Assembly (NCBI GenBank): GCA_030248215.1
Contig: JASANG010003388.1
Coordinates: forward strand, 62,001-126,000
Length of the DNA: 64,000 nt
Direction of reading: 5' to 3'
Source: Enoplolaimus lenunculus
Lineage: Eukaryota; Nematoda; Enoplea; Enoplida; Thoracostomopsidae
In this document: one piece after another, positions 46,001 through 55,016 of the stretch
How the letters are laid out: each line of letters begins with the position of its first letter
How positions within the stretch are numbered: position 1 is the stretch's first letter
Made by a program: the position numbers and the translations under genes
The notes under the pieces: generated by a model
Seen by the model: the letters and a program-made list of their open reading frames with translations, nothing else
What the model was told of the DNA's origin: nothing
The model's database searches: none

Positions 46001-49000
46001 TATCTAAGCGGACTGAGTCCTGCTCTTGTCCCCTTCGCATTCATGCGTCGACATACCGAATTTAAACCAGAAATCGTTGACAAGCTAACACGCTAAACGA
46101 GCCTAACCATTCAGAGAAACCATGTTGAAGATTTCGCGTTAGTGACAATCCGGAAATATTTTCCAAAGGGGCAGAGTCGCATCCCCTCAACGACGATACA
46201 TCCAGATTTAAGTTCAAATTTTAATAATGCGTTTATGATATGTGAACATTAAGCTATTGGCTCAAAACCTTCGTGGCATATGCTTAAGCTTTACTGCCGT
46301 ATTCTGCTGTTTGACTAAGGTTTTCAGCTAAGCCGAGGCTTTAAGCTAAACGGTAGGTTCAGACTTATAGGCTAAGCCAACGTTTTAATATACACGCTTG
46401 AGAATATGCTTAGATATACGCTAAGGCCTAGGCTTAGATATATAAGTTTATGCCTACAGGCTCAGATATAGAGACTTAGGCCAAGTTTCAGATATCATGT
46501 TTAGGTCTAGGCTAAGATATATAAGCTTACGCCTAGACATAGTCATATAGACTAAAACCTCTGTTTAGTTATTTAGGCTTAGACCCAGGCTTAAACGGTT
46601 AGGCGGTCTAAGATCAGATAGCTAAGTTTGGGCTAAATTCAGCTGCATTTGCTCGCAATCTGCTCTAAACTTTGGTCGTCTCGGCTTGGCCCCGACAACC
46701 GCCCAACTCACTTCGACAACAAATGATCCACATCCGATTCTTGTTTCGGTCCGCCGCCATATTTCGCTTCAGCGGCGTCAAAAATGCCTTTATACTTATC
46801 GTCGACCGACATTTCAATAATGTTCGACTGCCATTTTTCGTGTTTCGCTTCCGCTTTTCCGGTCCAAGACGGCTGTTGCTGCAGTGGGATTTTTGGCCGT
46901 TCAGCTTCGGCAACTTTTGCTAAAATCAAAACGCGATGTAGGACATTCAAGATTAAAATATACGACTTTTGAAAGTTATATTGAATAATTTTAAAGTACT
47001 ATACTATGGCGTAATACGAGAGAAGGTTGTCCATTTGAGTCCCAATCAATGCGAGTCTGTATCCCTAGTTACAGTCCGTTAGTGGATTAAGTTCATAAGT
47101 CATAATTAGAGTCCATAAATGGGACTAAAGTAAAAGAACAGCCTAAACTGCTCAAATGCGTCGCAGACACTGTCAGTCAACCCGCATAAAATTTACTAAA
47201 TCCGGAAAAAAGATTACCAAACATGGCAATCAACTAAAATGCGTCGAAGTATGACAGTTCTGCCCTAAAGAAAAATCTAACAAAGGTGTTGCCTCCAACT
47301 AACATCGGGTAAAAAATAAATAACAGTACGTAACCAAATATCAGGAGGTATCCACGGTATAAACAAAATAAATATCAGTTCCAGTCCTGTTATTCAGGCA
47401 ACTACAGTGTACATTAACCCACTGTATAAACAAAATAAATATCAGTTCCCGTCCTCTTATTCAGGCAACTACAGTGTACATTAACCCACTGTAAAACAAA
47501 ATAAATATCAGTTCCCGTCCTCTTATTCAGGCCGATACATTAACCCCTTCTCACATTGAGTTGTCCATAGGCAACTCAGCGCAGTGTATATACGTTTAGT
47601 AGTATATATCGCACCGTGTTTAACAATTGCAACGCGTATACATAGTACTAAATCACCACAAGACGTGAGAGCCCCCTCGGGCTCGAGCGTCAAGGTCCTA
47701 TAGCTGAGTGGTGATGGTATAGGCCTCCCACTCCAGTCACTGGAGTTCGAATCCTAGCATAAAAGTAGGTCTCAGGGGAACTAGAAAATATTAATGTGAG
47801 AAGGGGTTAAATAAATATGGTTTGTCCCATGTTAATTATAAGGGCCTGCTCAGGTGCAGATCCAGAGTAGCGGCGAGATGGCGGCGACAGCTTCCCCCCG
47901 ACCAGAAAATTTTCGCGAGAAAAATACAACGTTCTCCCCTTAGAAACTTTTAATCTTTTGCTATTCATTTAATTTTATTTAGCTTTGAAGGTCGCACTGT
48001 TACTGCTGTTAAAAATTTCACCTGCGCCGATACGTCTTTAGGTTCTCGCACGCAAGTATTCGTTTATAATCTATTACAAAGCCAGCCCCACACAACCCCC
48101 CAATCAACCCTTCCTATATCGGCTACTGAATATTGATTTTTTCCGACTGAAGGTTTTCACCCCCAATCAACAAACTATGGCCCATGTTAGTTTAAAGGGC
48201 GTCCAGGTTTCTGGTAGGTCCATAACAGAGCAGGTTTAGATTCTAGATTACAATTTTTGGCTTAGGCTTAGGCTTAGGAACACATTTTTGCAACGCTTAG
48301 GCTTTATGGCTTAGGAATACGCTTAATCTACTGTTACGCCCGTTAAAGTATTAACATTGGCCCAAACTATGATCAATTGAACTTTTCTCATTTTCCTAAC
48401 TTTCAATGACGCAATAATATTTCGCGATTCAACTGAACGAAAAATGCAATGTTAAACTCCGATAATGGTTACCTGCAAAACTCGGGTCCATCGGTTTGAT
48501 CGGATCGTCAGATACGCCTAAATCGATAAGAAAACGAATATTAATAACAGTGGCGGATTCAGAAATTCCTAACGGAGAAGTCCAATGTGAGATATATAAC
48601 GCAATTTTAGTACTAAATCATTATTAAAAATTTGGCCCATGTACAGTGGCGGATCCAGGATCTCAAAATGGGGGGGGGGGCAAAATTTCACAGGTAATAA
48701 ACTTACATTTGACTGACACACAAACCACAAACTATTGTCACAAAATTGCTATATAATTTTTGTCGAGATGTTGTTGGGGGGGCTACGGCCGGGGTGGCCC
48801 CTCCATGGATCCGCCATTGCCCATGTAAAGATCAGGGACGGAACGTTTTTCTGTAGGACTGCAATAGAGTACGCTTAAGCTTTAGATTAATTTTTTGCTT
48901 GGCTTCAGGCTTAAGTTTAGGCTTATAGGAATATGCTTATAATACTGTTCCGCGCCTGTTATTTACATTGGCCAAAAATTTCCATTCTGATCCCTGCTAG

Positions 49001-52000
49001 GGTGAACCAAAAGTTGTGATGCCATCTCAACGAAAGTTTCAATTTCGATAGCGGTCGAGTTCGGAATTTCACAATTTCAAAGAATAAAGGAAATGTTACA
49101 AAAGACTTTTGCCAGATAATATTTTTAACCTAAAAGCCAGTTTTAACGATGTACTGTACTCATTATTCCGTCAACAATTCATTTGGTCAACAGTAATTAC
49201 AGGTACGTAACTTTCCATTGTATTTGTGAGAAAACAACTACCAAAATGCAGGCGTCTTATGAACTATTCAAAGAAACGGCCAATGTAAAAAACAGGGGCG
49301 GAACAGTATTATAAGCATATTCCTAAGCCTAAGCCTAAGCGTAAGGATGAGCATATTACTAAGCCTAAGCCTAAGCGTAAGAATGAGCGTATTCCTAAGC
49401 CTAAGCCTGAGCCTAAGCTAAGCAAAACAATTAGTCTAAAGCTTAAGCGTACCCTATTGCAGTCCGTCCGAAAAACGTTCCACCCCTGATCTTTACATAG
49501 GCCAAAGAAACTAATCAGTGCTAAATTTGACTGTGCCCCGAATGAGATGTGGGTCGTGTGAAAGTATTGCGGTTTAAACGTACCTTTAGCAACAGTTACT
49601 GACGATGAGCTGTGATGTTCGCTGCGGTATTGTTTCGCTAAAGCAAACAGTTGAATTAGCTAATAAAGCGTACGCACCCCTGTTTGAAAATTATTAAAAT
49701 ATGACAATCAACGCCCATGTTACTTTAAGGGGCGTCCAGGTTTCTGGTGGGTCTATAAAAGAGTAGGTTTAGATTCTAGATTACATTTGTTTTGCTTAGG
49801 CTTAGGCTTAGGCTTAGGAACATATTTTTTGTTTTGCAGTGGCTGAAACCAAAATACCGTATTCCCAAAAACGAAAGCTCCAATTCGGATCCTATTTTTG
49901 GCTCATGTCAAGATCAGAGGTGCAACGTTTTTCTGTGCTACAATAGAGTACGCTTAAGCTTTAGACTAATTTTTTGCTTGGCTTAGGCTTAGGCTTAGGA
50001 ATATGCTCATTCTTCCGCTTAGGCTTAGGCTTAGGAATATGCTCATTCTTCCGCTTAGGCTTAGGCTTAGGAATATGCTCATTCTTACGCTTGGCTTAGG
50101 CTTAGGAATATGCTCATTCTTACGCTTGGCTTACGCTTAGGCTTAGAAATTTACTTATACTACTGTTACGGTGCTGTTCTATACATTAGCCCTATCTTCA
50201 TAGGCTTAAACATTACGAACCTTCCTAAGATGTGTGTAACTTAGTTATTTTTAAACAATGGCTTCGAATATTTATGACTCAAAATCATATATATTCGAAA
50301 CTTATTTTGAAATATAACCAGTACTCTGAGATAATACTTATACGCAGGAGTTATTTTTAAGCAACCGTTTGACCAGGCTCGTAACCAGCTCATCTTGCTA
50401 AGGGGGGACTAAAAAATTTTGCAGGAGCGGCATTCAAAGGTTTGTAATGACTTACAAGCAAGGTTGAAAATTTTTCAGGGGGACAAAAACTTTCCACGGG
50501 TGGTGGGGCTCACGTTTTCCAATCAGTTTACAAAACATTTTGCCCCGGTGTAAGTTTAGATATTGGTAACTGAATGATAATCTGTAAAGTCTTTCTTGGC
50601 CGAAAAAGCGGCATATAAAGGCAGCCATTATCCGATGAGCCGTATTCTCAAATGTGTCGGTGGGATTTATCAATAGTCAGTAATCGATTTTCAAGCCAAG
50701 CGAACTCCGAGTCCCGCATTCCCCATCGTTGTAGGATACTCCCTCAATATCCGCTGAATTTCACAGTTTAACGGTCATTGGCTCTCAAAGTTACAAATCC
50801 TATCACCAACAAGTGATAGGTGCTGCACACATTTGACAATACTTGCACTATCCGCCATTATAGTCCACAACGAAGCTACCAATGTTTACGAAATAAGCCA
50901 GAGTATAAACACATAATTGCGTGCGAATGCATTTATTTACGACGCTAAAGCTTTCGAGTTACAAAAAATTATTTTGCTGGCCAAACTCAAATACAGCAAT
51001 TTCTCCTCAGCAGCCGCTGGTTCGTTTTTTGTGTCTAAAATTTGAACAACTGTTACAGCTTGAAATCAAGGCTTTTATTATGCGGTTGTACAATTGTAAT
51101 CAGTGAGTTGAGACAAATAACTACCTCAAAAGCATTAATGGTTGATTTTGAGCTCGACTAAAGATTTAAATTTTAAAATTTTAAACCATTAAACTCATTC
51201 GTTTGAGTTTAATTCATAATTGGAAAACGACTAAAACTTCAACATTTTGGTATCGGTTAAAGTGACTCGTTTTCTAGTGTCACTTAAAATGTTTCTGATA
51301 TAAGCACTAAAGTTACCGTCATGGTATTAATGATAGTTTACGGTATTCAGTTAACGTTTTATCGTACACTGCAAAAAATGGTGAGTCAAATTGACTCTCT
51401 CCGAAATAGGTTCTACGGGACTACATATTAAACTGAGTCAAAATTCGACTCCGACAAAGTCAAATTCGACAAACTGAGTTTACGGCTCCATGGAGCCCGA
51501 TGGGGCGGCTAGAGAGGATCCGTCGCAAAAGGAGACGGGTTGCGGCGGCCGCAGGCAGTCCCATTTCCATCTCTGTATAGAAGCATCCCAATCCAATCTC
51601 CCTGTCTCCAAGCATGTATGCGCTATATAATTGAGTCGAATATGTATAAATTGTGTCAAAACCATACCTTGAGGTGCAGACGCCATATTCCCACCAGTAG
51701 AAGTCTGTTCCGCAGACCATGCCAGCCGATGAAAGCTTGGCGACTGAACCGAAGGGTCCACGTATCCTTGATAATTAGGGTACGCAGACCCGCCTGTTGT
51801 GGTCTTTCGAGTTTCTTCAATACGTGCACTGTGGCTCTTTTGAACCATCGACGATGATTTTTCTTCGTCTTGAAGTGCCGCCAGCACTGCCGAACGACTC
51901 GGATCAAACTCTTTCGCTCTGAAACAAAAAAAAACAAAAAATTTACAAATTTTGTGAAAATCAAAACAGAAAAATAGTTTTTTTTGTTTCAAAATTAAAA

Positions 52001-52951
52001 ATTTATCTAATAAAAACTTAGTTGCCTGATTTAAGTCAAGTCGCTATAACTGAACCAATATTCTTAAAATCTTACAAAAATAGGCTCTTGTACACTTTGT
52101 TTGCCACATTTCAGGTTAAGGCTCAGATGGCGGTTTGGACTTAAGCTTAGGGTCAGGCAAACGTTTATGCTTAGGCCTGGGTAAGCCTTGTGCTACGCCT
52201 AAGCCTATGTGTAAATGTTGAAAGAAAGTTTACAAGAGCAAGAAAAACTATATTCTAACCCATCAGTCAAGATATTCATATACCACCACTGAATAATACA
52301 AAGACAACGCGTATTTTATAAACGTTTAGGCCTATGAAAGATCAAGGTCGGAACGTTTTTCTGTAGGACTGCAATAGAGTAAGTTTAAGCTTTAGACTAA
52401 TTTTTTGCTTGGCTTATGCTCAGATTTAGCAATATGTTCATTCTTACGCTTAGGCTTAGGCTTACGCTTAGGCTTAGAAATACGCTTATTCTTACGCTTA
52501 GGCTTAGGAATACGCTTATTCTTACGCTTAGGCTTAGGCTTAGGAATACGCTCATTCTTACGCTTAGGCTTAGGCTTATGCTTAGGCTTAGGAATATGTT
52601 TATAATACTGTTCCGCCCCTTTCTTTACATTGGCCAAAGCTTCAAACGAAATTCGCGATTATAATAAAACCAAACATATACGGTATATGCTTGTTTCCAT
52701 TCCACCCACGCCATAATGTTCGCCCACACATAACAAAACTGCGCTTCAAGTCTACGACTGAGAATAAGCCTAATCCTAATCCTAAGCTTGAGCCTGAGTA
52801 TAAGCCTAAACGGTAAAGGGTAAACAAGTACTTCATCTACTTACCCTCCACCGGATGTTCCGCTTCCGCTTGCCATTTTTAATGCTTCCTGAGCAGAACT
52901 TTTAGAATATAACCCAATTGGATCATTATACTGTGTATGTACTAAGACCAT
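36796..52951 (-). CDS. ZM-motif (Zasp/ALP-like) protein with long E/Q/R helix, 11 exons
   Basis: Exons in transcript order: 52951-52845, 51918-51668, 49637-49584, 48517-48473, 46919-46712, 45924-45527, 44015-43126, 39331-39265, 38698-38600, 38157-38018, 37074-36796. All ten junctions are GT-AG, phases match throughout, and the sum is 2538 bp (845 residues plus stop). The start LVHTQYNDPIGLYS is a ZM motif, as in ZASP, ALP and Zasp66-type Z-disc proteins that bind alpha-actinin. Next comes KEFDPSRSAVLAALQ, then Ser/Thr-rich linkers, a helix of E-E-Q-R-R-x hexapeptides (about residues 406-651), and a C-terminal Ser/Thr-rich tail. No PDZ or LIM domain is visible in the window. An upstream PDZ exon beyond or within 53-64 kb is possible, because a G|TA acceptor at 52941 could replace the ATG. 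A cytoskeletal muscle role is inferred from the ZM motif. Confidence 0.8.
37084..37165. repeat. AAAT microsatellite in the last intron
   Basis: About 80 bp of AAAT tetranucleotides with minor variants, beginning 10 bp upstream of the exon 11 acceptor. Confidence 0.9.
37654..37822. mobile_element. Family J short element
   Basis: CAGGCCCGTAGTCAGCTCAC at the left, CTTGCTAGGGGGGC and AAAATTTTTCCGGGGGG inside, and CTTCGCTACAGGACCGTG at the right (inverted ends). Confidence 0.6.
38018..38157 (-). CDS. ZM gene exon 10
   Basis: Acceptor TTGCTATTTTAG. It encodes GGSGKTTKSVVVRGEAGAPG and TSGTYDDPEGHK. The donor CATAAG|GTTCGT joins exon 11 in phase 0. If that donor is not used the frame runs seven more residues (VRLDYDN) to a stop at 37994-37996, which would be an alternative C terminus. 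Confidence 0.75.
38600..38698 (-). CDS. ZM gene exon 9 (99 bp)
   Basis: Acceptor TCTATTTCAG, donor CTGAAG|GTCATT, the only weak donor of the gene. It encodes DAERQRRLMEEELRQRALHS, a short helix, then EQHSQYAITDYSEG. Confidence 0.75.
38755..38900. repeat. Degenerate TTAGGC/CCTAAG words
   Basis: Scattered CCTAAACCTAAG and CCTAATC words without terminal repeats, probably the remains of a family A element in the intron between exons 8 and 9. Confidence 0.45.
38955..39008 (-). repeat. Family I hairpin unit, reverse
   Basis: GGGAACGGTGCCCAAAATAC, then GTATATGGGGCGTGCCAGC and TTTAATTATAAAGAT mirror the unit at 10051. Confidence 0.55.
39265..39331 (-). CDS. ZM gene exon 8 (67 bp)
   Basis: Acceptor TATTTTTAG, donor CAATGG|GTAAGT. 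It encodes QQITTKSTYTASSSGFDRLG. Phase 0 at its start matches the end of exon 7. Confidence 0.78.
39510..39853. mobile_element. Family G MITE
   Basis: GGTACTAAGAGTCCATGA and AAGAATGTGCAAC at the left, and GTTGCATACTCTTGATGG at the right, with inner CACACGTTGCATTTTTC and CAACGCGCGGTGG. Confidence 0.6.
40752..41139. mobile_element. Family F MITE
   Basis: TGCGACCCGAATAAGGGG at the left and TTATTCGGATCACTACAG at the right. The interior matches the F copy at 681 (GGACTC, TTTATTTT words). Confidence 0.65.
41547..41916. mobile_element. Family H hAT-like element with CCGTTT hexamers
   Basis: CAGCGTGTAACCAGATAACC at the left and CGTTTACACCCTG at the right. CCGTTTCCGTT words lie inside both ends. Confidence 0.6.
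41958..42195 (-). mobile_element. Family A3 MITE
   Basis: GGCCCATGTATAGAACAGGG and CCCTGTTATATACATGGG ends with three TTAGGC blocks separated by GGAATAGGCTC-type spacers. Confidence 0.82.
42196..43125. other. Intron 7 remainder
   Basis: Mostly unannotated intron sequence. The frame of exon 7 stays open past its donor for about 78 codons, which I take as chance because the GTAAGT donor and the phase of exon 8 agree. Confidence 0.45.
43126..44015 (-). CDS. ZM gene exon 7: E-E-Q-R-R-x hexapeptide helix
   Basis: Acceptor GATTTCAG, donor GAACAA|GTAAGT. After about 50 residues (KTYTVAPVSVHHIHYKHGEW) comes an Arg/Glu/Gln-rich segment of about 245 residues built from hexapeptides such as EEQRRI, EEQRRL and EEQRRM. 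Dense i/i+4 Glu-Arg pairs suggest a stable single alpha-helix. At DNA level it is an 18-bp minisatellite, so its length probably varies. Cys/Ser/Arg frames on the plus strand are shadows. Confidence 0.85.
44029..44100. mobile_element. Family D left end next to the exon 7 acceptor
   Basis: CGTATTCTCAAATGTGTGTA, then CATCTATCATCAGTTAG. Its outer tip lies about 13 bp from the acceptor AG at 44016-44017. The right end is not recognisable. Confidence 0.6.
44100..44802. other. Intron 6, no feature
   Basis: No recognised repeat and no exon. Confidence 0.35.
44803..45060. mobile_element. Family C TA-MITE with internal duplication
   Basis: It starts CACTGCAAAAAATGGTGAGT and ends TTTTGCAGTGTA. A roughly 45-bp block (AGTCCCGCAGAGCCTATTTC and following) is present twice in tandem near the right end. 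Confidence 0.8.
45196..45460 (+). mobile_element. Family A1 MITE
   Basis: TGCCAATGTATACAACAGTG and CCTGATCTTTACATTTGCC ends with CCTAAG arrays in two blocks. The flanks AAAAACGG and AAAAACTG are an 8-bp duplication with one mismatch. Confidence 0.85.
45527..45924 (-). CDS. ZM gene exon 6: Ser/Thr/Gly-rich linker
   Basis: Acceptor TTATTTTCAG, donor TCTGCAA|GTAAGT. LAEHDSSWQSKAAEHRQK leads into a Ser/Thr/Gly-rich disordered stretch ending QWEKRYASSYQFDSSA. Confidence 0.83.
46250..46640. repeat. Degenerate TTAGGC-like region without ends
   Basis: CTTAGATATACGCTAAGGCC and similar words recur through about 390 bp of intron 5. No GGCC ends were found, so this is either a much older A-like array or a local expansion. 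Confidence 0.5.
46712..46919 (-). CDS. ZM gene exon 5
   Basis: Acceptor TTTGATTTTAG, donor TCGAA|GTGAGT. The encoded stretch (AKVAEAERPKIPLQQQ, then AAEAKYGGGPKQESDVDHLL) is more complex than the other linkers and may be a conserved helical segment. Confidence 0.82.
47002..47410. mobile_element. Family F MITE
   Basis: TACTATGGCGTAATACGAGA at the left and CAGGCAACTACAGTGTA at the right, with AGTCTGTATCCCTAGTTACA inside. Confidence 0.6.
47351..47532. repeat. About 2.7 tandem copies of a 67-bp F-end unit
   Basis: Each unit contains CAAAATAAATATCAGTTCC and TTATTCAGGCAACTACAGTG. The last copy runs into the TTAA of the family B element. Confidence 0.85.
47540..47810 (+). mobile_element. Family B MITE, best copy, with tRNA-like core
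   Basis: It begins TTAACCCCTTCTCACATTG and ends TAATGTGAGAAGGGGTTAA. Inside are TAGCTGAGTGG and GAGTTCGAATCC at tRNA spacing. TTAA duplication with CCC ends is the piggyBac signature. Confidence 0.85.
48179..48362 (-). mobile_element. Family A2 MITE with perfect 8-bp duplication
   Basis: GGCCCATGTTAGTTTAAAGG and CGTTAAAGTATTAACATTGG ends with TTAGGC words. Flanks CAAACTAT are identical at 48171-48178 and 48363-48370. Confidence 0.9.
48473..48517 (-). CDS. ZM gene exon 4 (45 bp)
   Basis: Acceptor TATCGATTTAG, donor TTTGCAG|GTAACC. It encodes GVSDDPIKPMDPSFA in phase with its neighbours. Confidence 0.72.
48548..48625. mobile_element. Family K hAT-like left end
   Basis: CAGTGGCGGATTCAGAAATT is a K terminus without a matching right end. 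Confidence 0.4.
48634..48973 (-). mobile_element. Family A1 MITE interrupted by a hAT MITE
   Basis: GGCCCATGTA, then the inserted K element, then CCCATGTAAAGATCAGGG, the short array, and CTGTTATTTACATTGGCC. The outer flanks are identical AAAAATTT (8 bp). Confidence 0.92.
48644..48819. mobile_element. Family K hAT-like MITE inserted in A1
   Basis: CAGTGGCGGATCCAGG at the left and GGATCCGCCATTG at the right, with poly-G and AT-rich interior. It is flanked by perfect CCCATGTA duplications (48636-48643, 48820-48827) made from the A1 terminus. An 8-bp duplication and CAG ends fit the hAT superfamily. Confidence 0.93.
49278..49503 (+). mobile_element. Family A1 MITE with perfect 8-bp duplication
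   Basis: GGCCAATGTAAAAAACAGGG and CCTGATCTTTACATAGGCC ends with three CCTAAG blocks. The flanks AAAGAAAC are identical on both sides. Confidence 0.92.
49584..49637 (-). CDS. ZM gene exon 3 (54 bp)
   Basis: Acceptor TTTGCTTTAG, donor GCTAAAG|GTACGT. It encodes KQYRSEHHSSSSVTVAK and joins in phase on both sides. Too short to stand out alone, it is accepted because of the exact phase fit. Confidence 0.72.
49713..49830 (-). mobile_element. Family A2 left part
   Basis: GCCCATGTTACTTTAAGGGG to a TTAGGC run and GGAACATATTTTTTG. The right part is missing. Confidence 0.65.
49900..50191 (-). mobile_element. Family A1/A3 MITE with regular super-repeat
   Basis: GGCTCATGTCAAGATCAGAG and GCTGTTCTATACATTAGCC ends. 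Inside, a roughly 36-bp unit of TTAGGC hexamers plus AATATGCTCATTCTTCCGC is repeated four times. The flanks CTATTTTT and CTATCTTC may be a decayed duplication. Confidence 0.78.
50374..50512. mobile_element. Family J short element
   Basis: GGCTCGTAACCAGCTCATCT, CTTGCTAAGGGGGG and AAAATTTTTCAGGGGG words. The right end is decayed. Confidence 0.5.
50637..50842. mobile_element. Family D MITE
   Basis: GCCGTATTCTCAAATGTGTC at the left, and CACCAACAAGTGATAGGTGC then ACACATTTGACAATAC at the right. Confidence 0.75.
51365..51480. mobile_element. Family C TA-MITE, left half
   Basis: TACACTGCAAAAAATGGTGA to the middle palindrome. The right half is missing. It lies about 190 bp downstream of exon 2 on the minus strand. 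Confidence 0.65.
51668..51918 (-). CDS. ZM gene exon 2
   Basis: Acceptor TTTGTTTCAG, donor CCTCAAG|GTATGG. It begins AKEFDPSRSAVLAALQDEEK, the kind of helix that follows ZM motifs in this family, then becomes Ser/Thr/Gln-rich. Confidence 0.8.
52115..52215. repeat. Degenerate TTAGGC-like words
   Basis: GGACTTAAGCTTAGGG, TTATGCTTAGGCC and GCCTAAGCC words without element ends. Confidence 0.4.
52329..52635 (-). mobile_element. Family A1 MITE
   Basis: GGCCTATGAAAGATCAAGG at the left and CCTTTCTTTACATTGGCC at the right. Four hexamer blocks (TTAGGC, TTACGC) are separated by AATACGCTTATTC-type spacers. Confidence 0.82.
52845..52951 (-). CDS. ZM gene exon 1: ZM motif
   Basis: Residues 1-35: M-V-LVHTQYNDPIGLYS and a Gly/Ser-rich end. 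The donor is GGAGG|GTAAGT. The ATG at 52951 gives a motif-first protein. An alternative acceptor (CTTAG before TACATACACAG) would start the exon at 52941 and require an upstream exon. Confidence 0.75.
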
Positions 52952-53952
52952 TGTAGGAAATTTAAATACGCAGAAGTTGAATATATAATCAGTGAGTGCA
53001 GGTGATGGGTATTAGGGTAGTTTAAATAGGAAATTTTAAAGTACACTTGAGTTCTGCAATAAATAATTATGTCTAACAAATAGTGAAATAAATAATAATA
53101 TAATAAAATACTAAACAAATAGGAAAATAAAGGTAATTGGCAAAGTATATTTATATTAAAATAACGCGTTCATCAGGAGGGGTGATAACAAAAACTTAAG
53201 GGAGCGAGCGAAGACCCAATGCTTTAGGAGCTGGCGTTTGCCTAAAATGGCTGGATGTTGAAAAATTTTGTATATTTGAGCTTCTCATAACATCTCCTGG
53301 TCATTCCACGCCCAAATGTGAATTTTTGGAAAAAGTTGATTATATAAGGACACAAGGACCCTTGATTGGCACATAAAATTTTTCTGTTAAAAAATTTATA
53401 GACAAATGATACCCCGTTTAATGCAGCTTGTGATGCTTAGTCCAACTGTGCTTAATTTTCAGCAATCAAATGTCTGGCTAACGAGTTTCAGTCAAATAAC
53501 TAATTTGTACGGTGCCAAATCAGTTATTTGAAACTCATTAACCAGAGGTTTGACTGTGGAAAATTTAACAGGGGGACGTTGGCCCCAGGGACCTTAAAAA
53601 TCAAATGTTTCAACAATTCAAATTTAGTCGTGTAGTGACCATGGAAGGTTGTGAGAAACTCAAATATGTAACATTTTTCAAAATCCTACCGTCCTCCGGC
53701 AAACGCGAACTGTGGGAATAATCGTTAACACCCATCAGTCAGCTTGCGTTTTTCACAGGGGTAAGCTTAAAAACCAATTGATTACACACTGAAAATGCAA
53801 CCATAAAGGGTGCTTAGTTAATATACGCGAAGTGCTATTTTTTTAACATTTTTTCAGAATAACAACCGAAACTTATAAATTAGGCAAAAAACTGTTTCGT
53901 CGTTAGCATAATGTCGTTTTCAATACGCTTCTATTCATTAGCTCCAAACATA
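52952..53952. other. Upstream of ZM exon 1, no gene seen
   Basis: AT-rich. At 53460-53560 an inverted pair (GAGTTTCAGTCAAATAACT/GTTATTTGAAACTC) suggests a short foldback. No promoter or PDZ-coding exon was found. Confidence 0.35.
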
Positions 53953-54153
53953 GGCCCATGTAAAGATCAGGGGCGGAATGTTTTTCTGTGGGACTGCAAT
54001 GGACTAACGTTAAACTTTAGACTATTCTTTTGATTGGCTTATACTTAGGCTTAGGCTTACGCTTAGGGATATGCTCATTCTTACGCTTAGGCTTAGGTTT
54101 AGGCTTAGGAATATGCTTATACTACTGTTCCGCCCCTGTTCTTTACATTGGCC
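53953..54153 (-). mobile_element. Family A1 MITE
   Basis: GGCCCATGTAAAGATCAGGG and CCTGTTCTTTACATTGGCC ends with a TTAGGC array in two blocks. The flanks CAAACATA and CAAACTTA are an 8-bp duplication with one mismatch. Confidence 0.87.
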
Positions 54154-54164
54154 CAAACTTAACA

Positions 54165-54211
54165 ATCCTGTCACAAACTGGTGATAGGTGCTACACACAT
54201 TGGAGAATACG
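54165..54211. mobile_element. Family D right end
   Basis: ACTGGTGATAGGTGCTACAC, then ACATTGGAGAATACGAG. A second diverged D end (GATAGATGCCACATACATTT) lies at 54538-54575. Confidence 0.5.
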
Positions 54212-54597
54212 AGTCCTCACAATTATTGGTTGTTTTGTAAAGAAACCGGACAAAATTTACGTAATCAGCACTGGTGAATACCAAAAATATGCAATACATT
54301 CTTTGGGTTTGCCGTTGTGCGAAAAATCAGTCCTGGCTATCGGTTCATTTAACCCACAAATGTGTGGGCGAACAAATTGTGGGCCCCACAAGCCTTGAAT
54401 GCGTAATCGGCAGGAGTGTATATAATAGACCATATGCCGGGGATATGAAGAGGAGCCGACACAAATATAGGCACCAGAGTAACCAAAGTGGACCTACTCG
54501 AGAATTTGAAAGTTACACGATCTACAACAAACTATAGCGATAGATGCCACATACATTTCAGAATACCGTTTTATAGTGTCTTGAACAAGGATCGACT

Positions 54598-54905
54598 TGC
54601 CATCTGGATAGCCGAGCCAATGGCCGGAGGCCAAGTTGTAATATGGGCCAATCAGCAAAATGAAAATTTTTGCCATCTACTAAGCCGGACCAATGGCCGA
54701 TGACCAAGTTGTAATATGGGCCAATCAGCAAAATGAAAATTTTTGCCATCTACTAAGCCGGACCAATGGCCGATGACCAAGTTGTAATATGGGCCAATCA
54801 GCAAAATGAAAATGTTTGCCATCTACTAAAGCCGGACCAATGGCCAATGGCCAAGTTGTAATATGGGCCAATCAGCAAAATGGAAATTTTTTAACATCCA
54901 CCAAA
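54598..54905. repeat. 73-bp tandem repeat, about four copies
   Basis: The unit contains CCGGACCAATGGCCGATGAC, AAGTTGTAATATGGGCCAAT and CAGCAAAATGAAAATTTTTG. Unit starts at 54671, 54744 and 54817 are exactly 73 bp apart. The outer copies are more diverged. Confidence 0.92.
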
Positions 54906-55016
54906 GTAGAATACATGTATCAATGGTAATGCTTCTAGCAAAAAAACCAAGTTGAACATAACTTAGTAGAGCGATGATCCCAACCAGCTTCACGAGACGC
55001 ATGGTGTAATTTTGCT

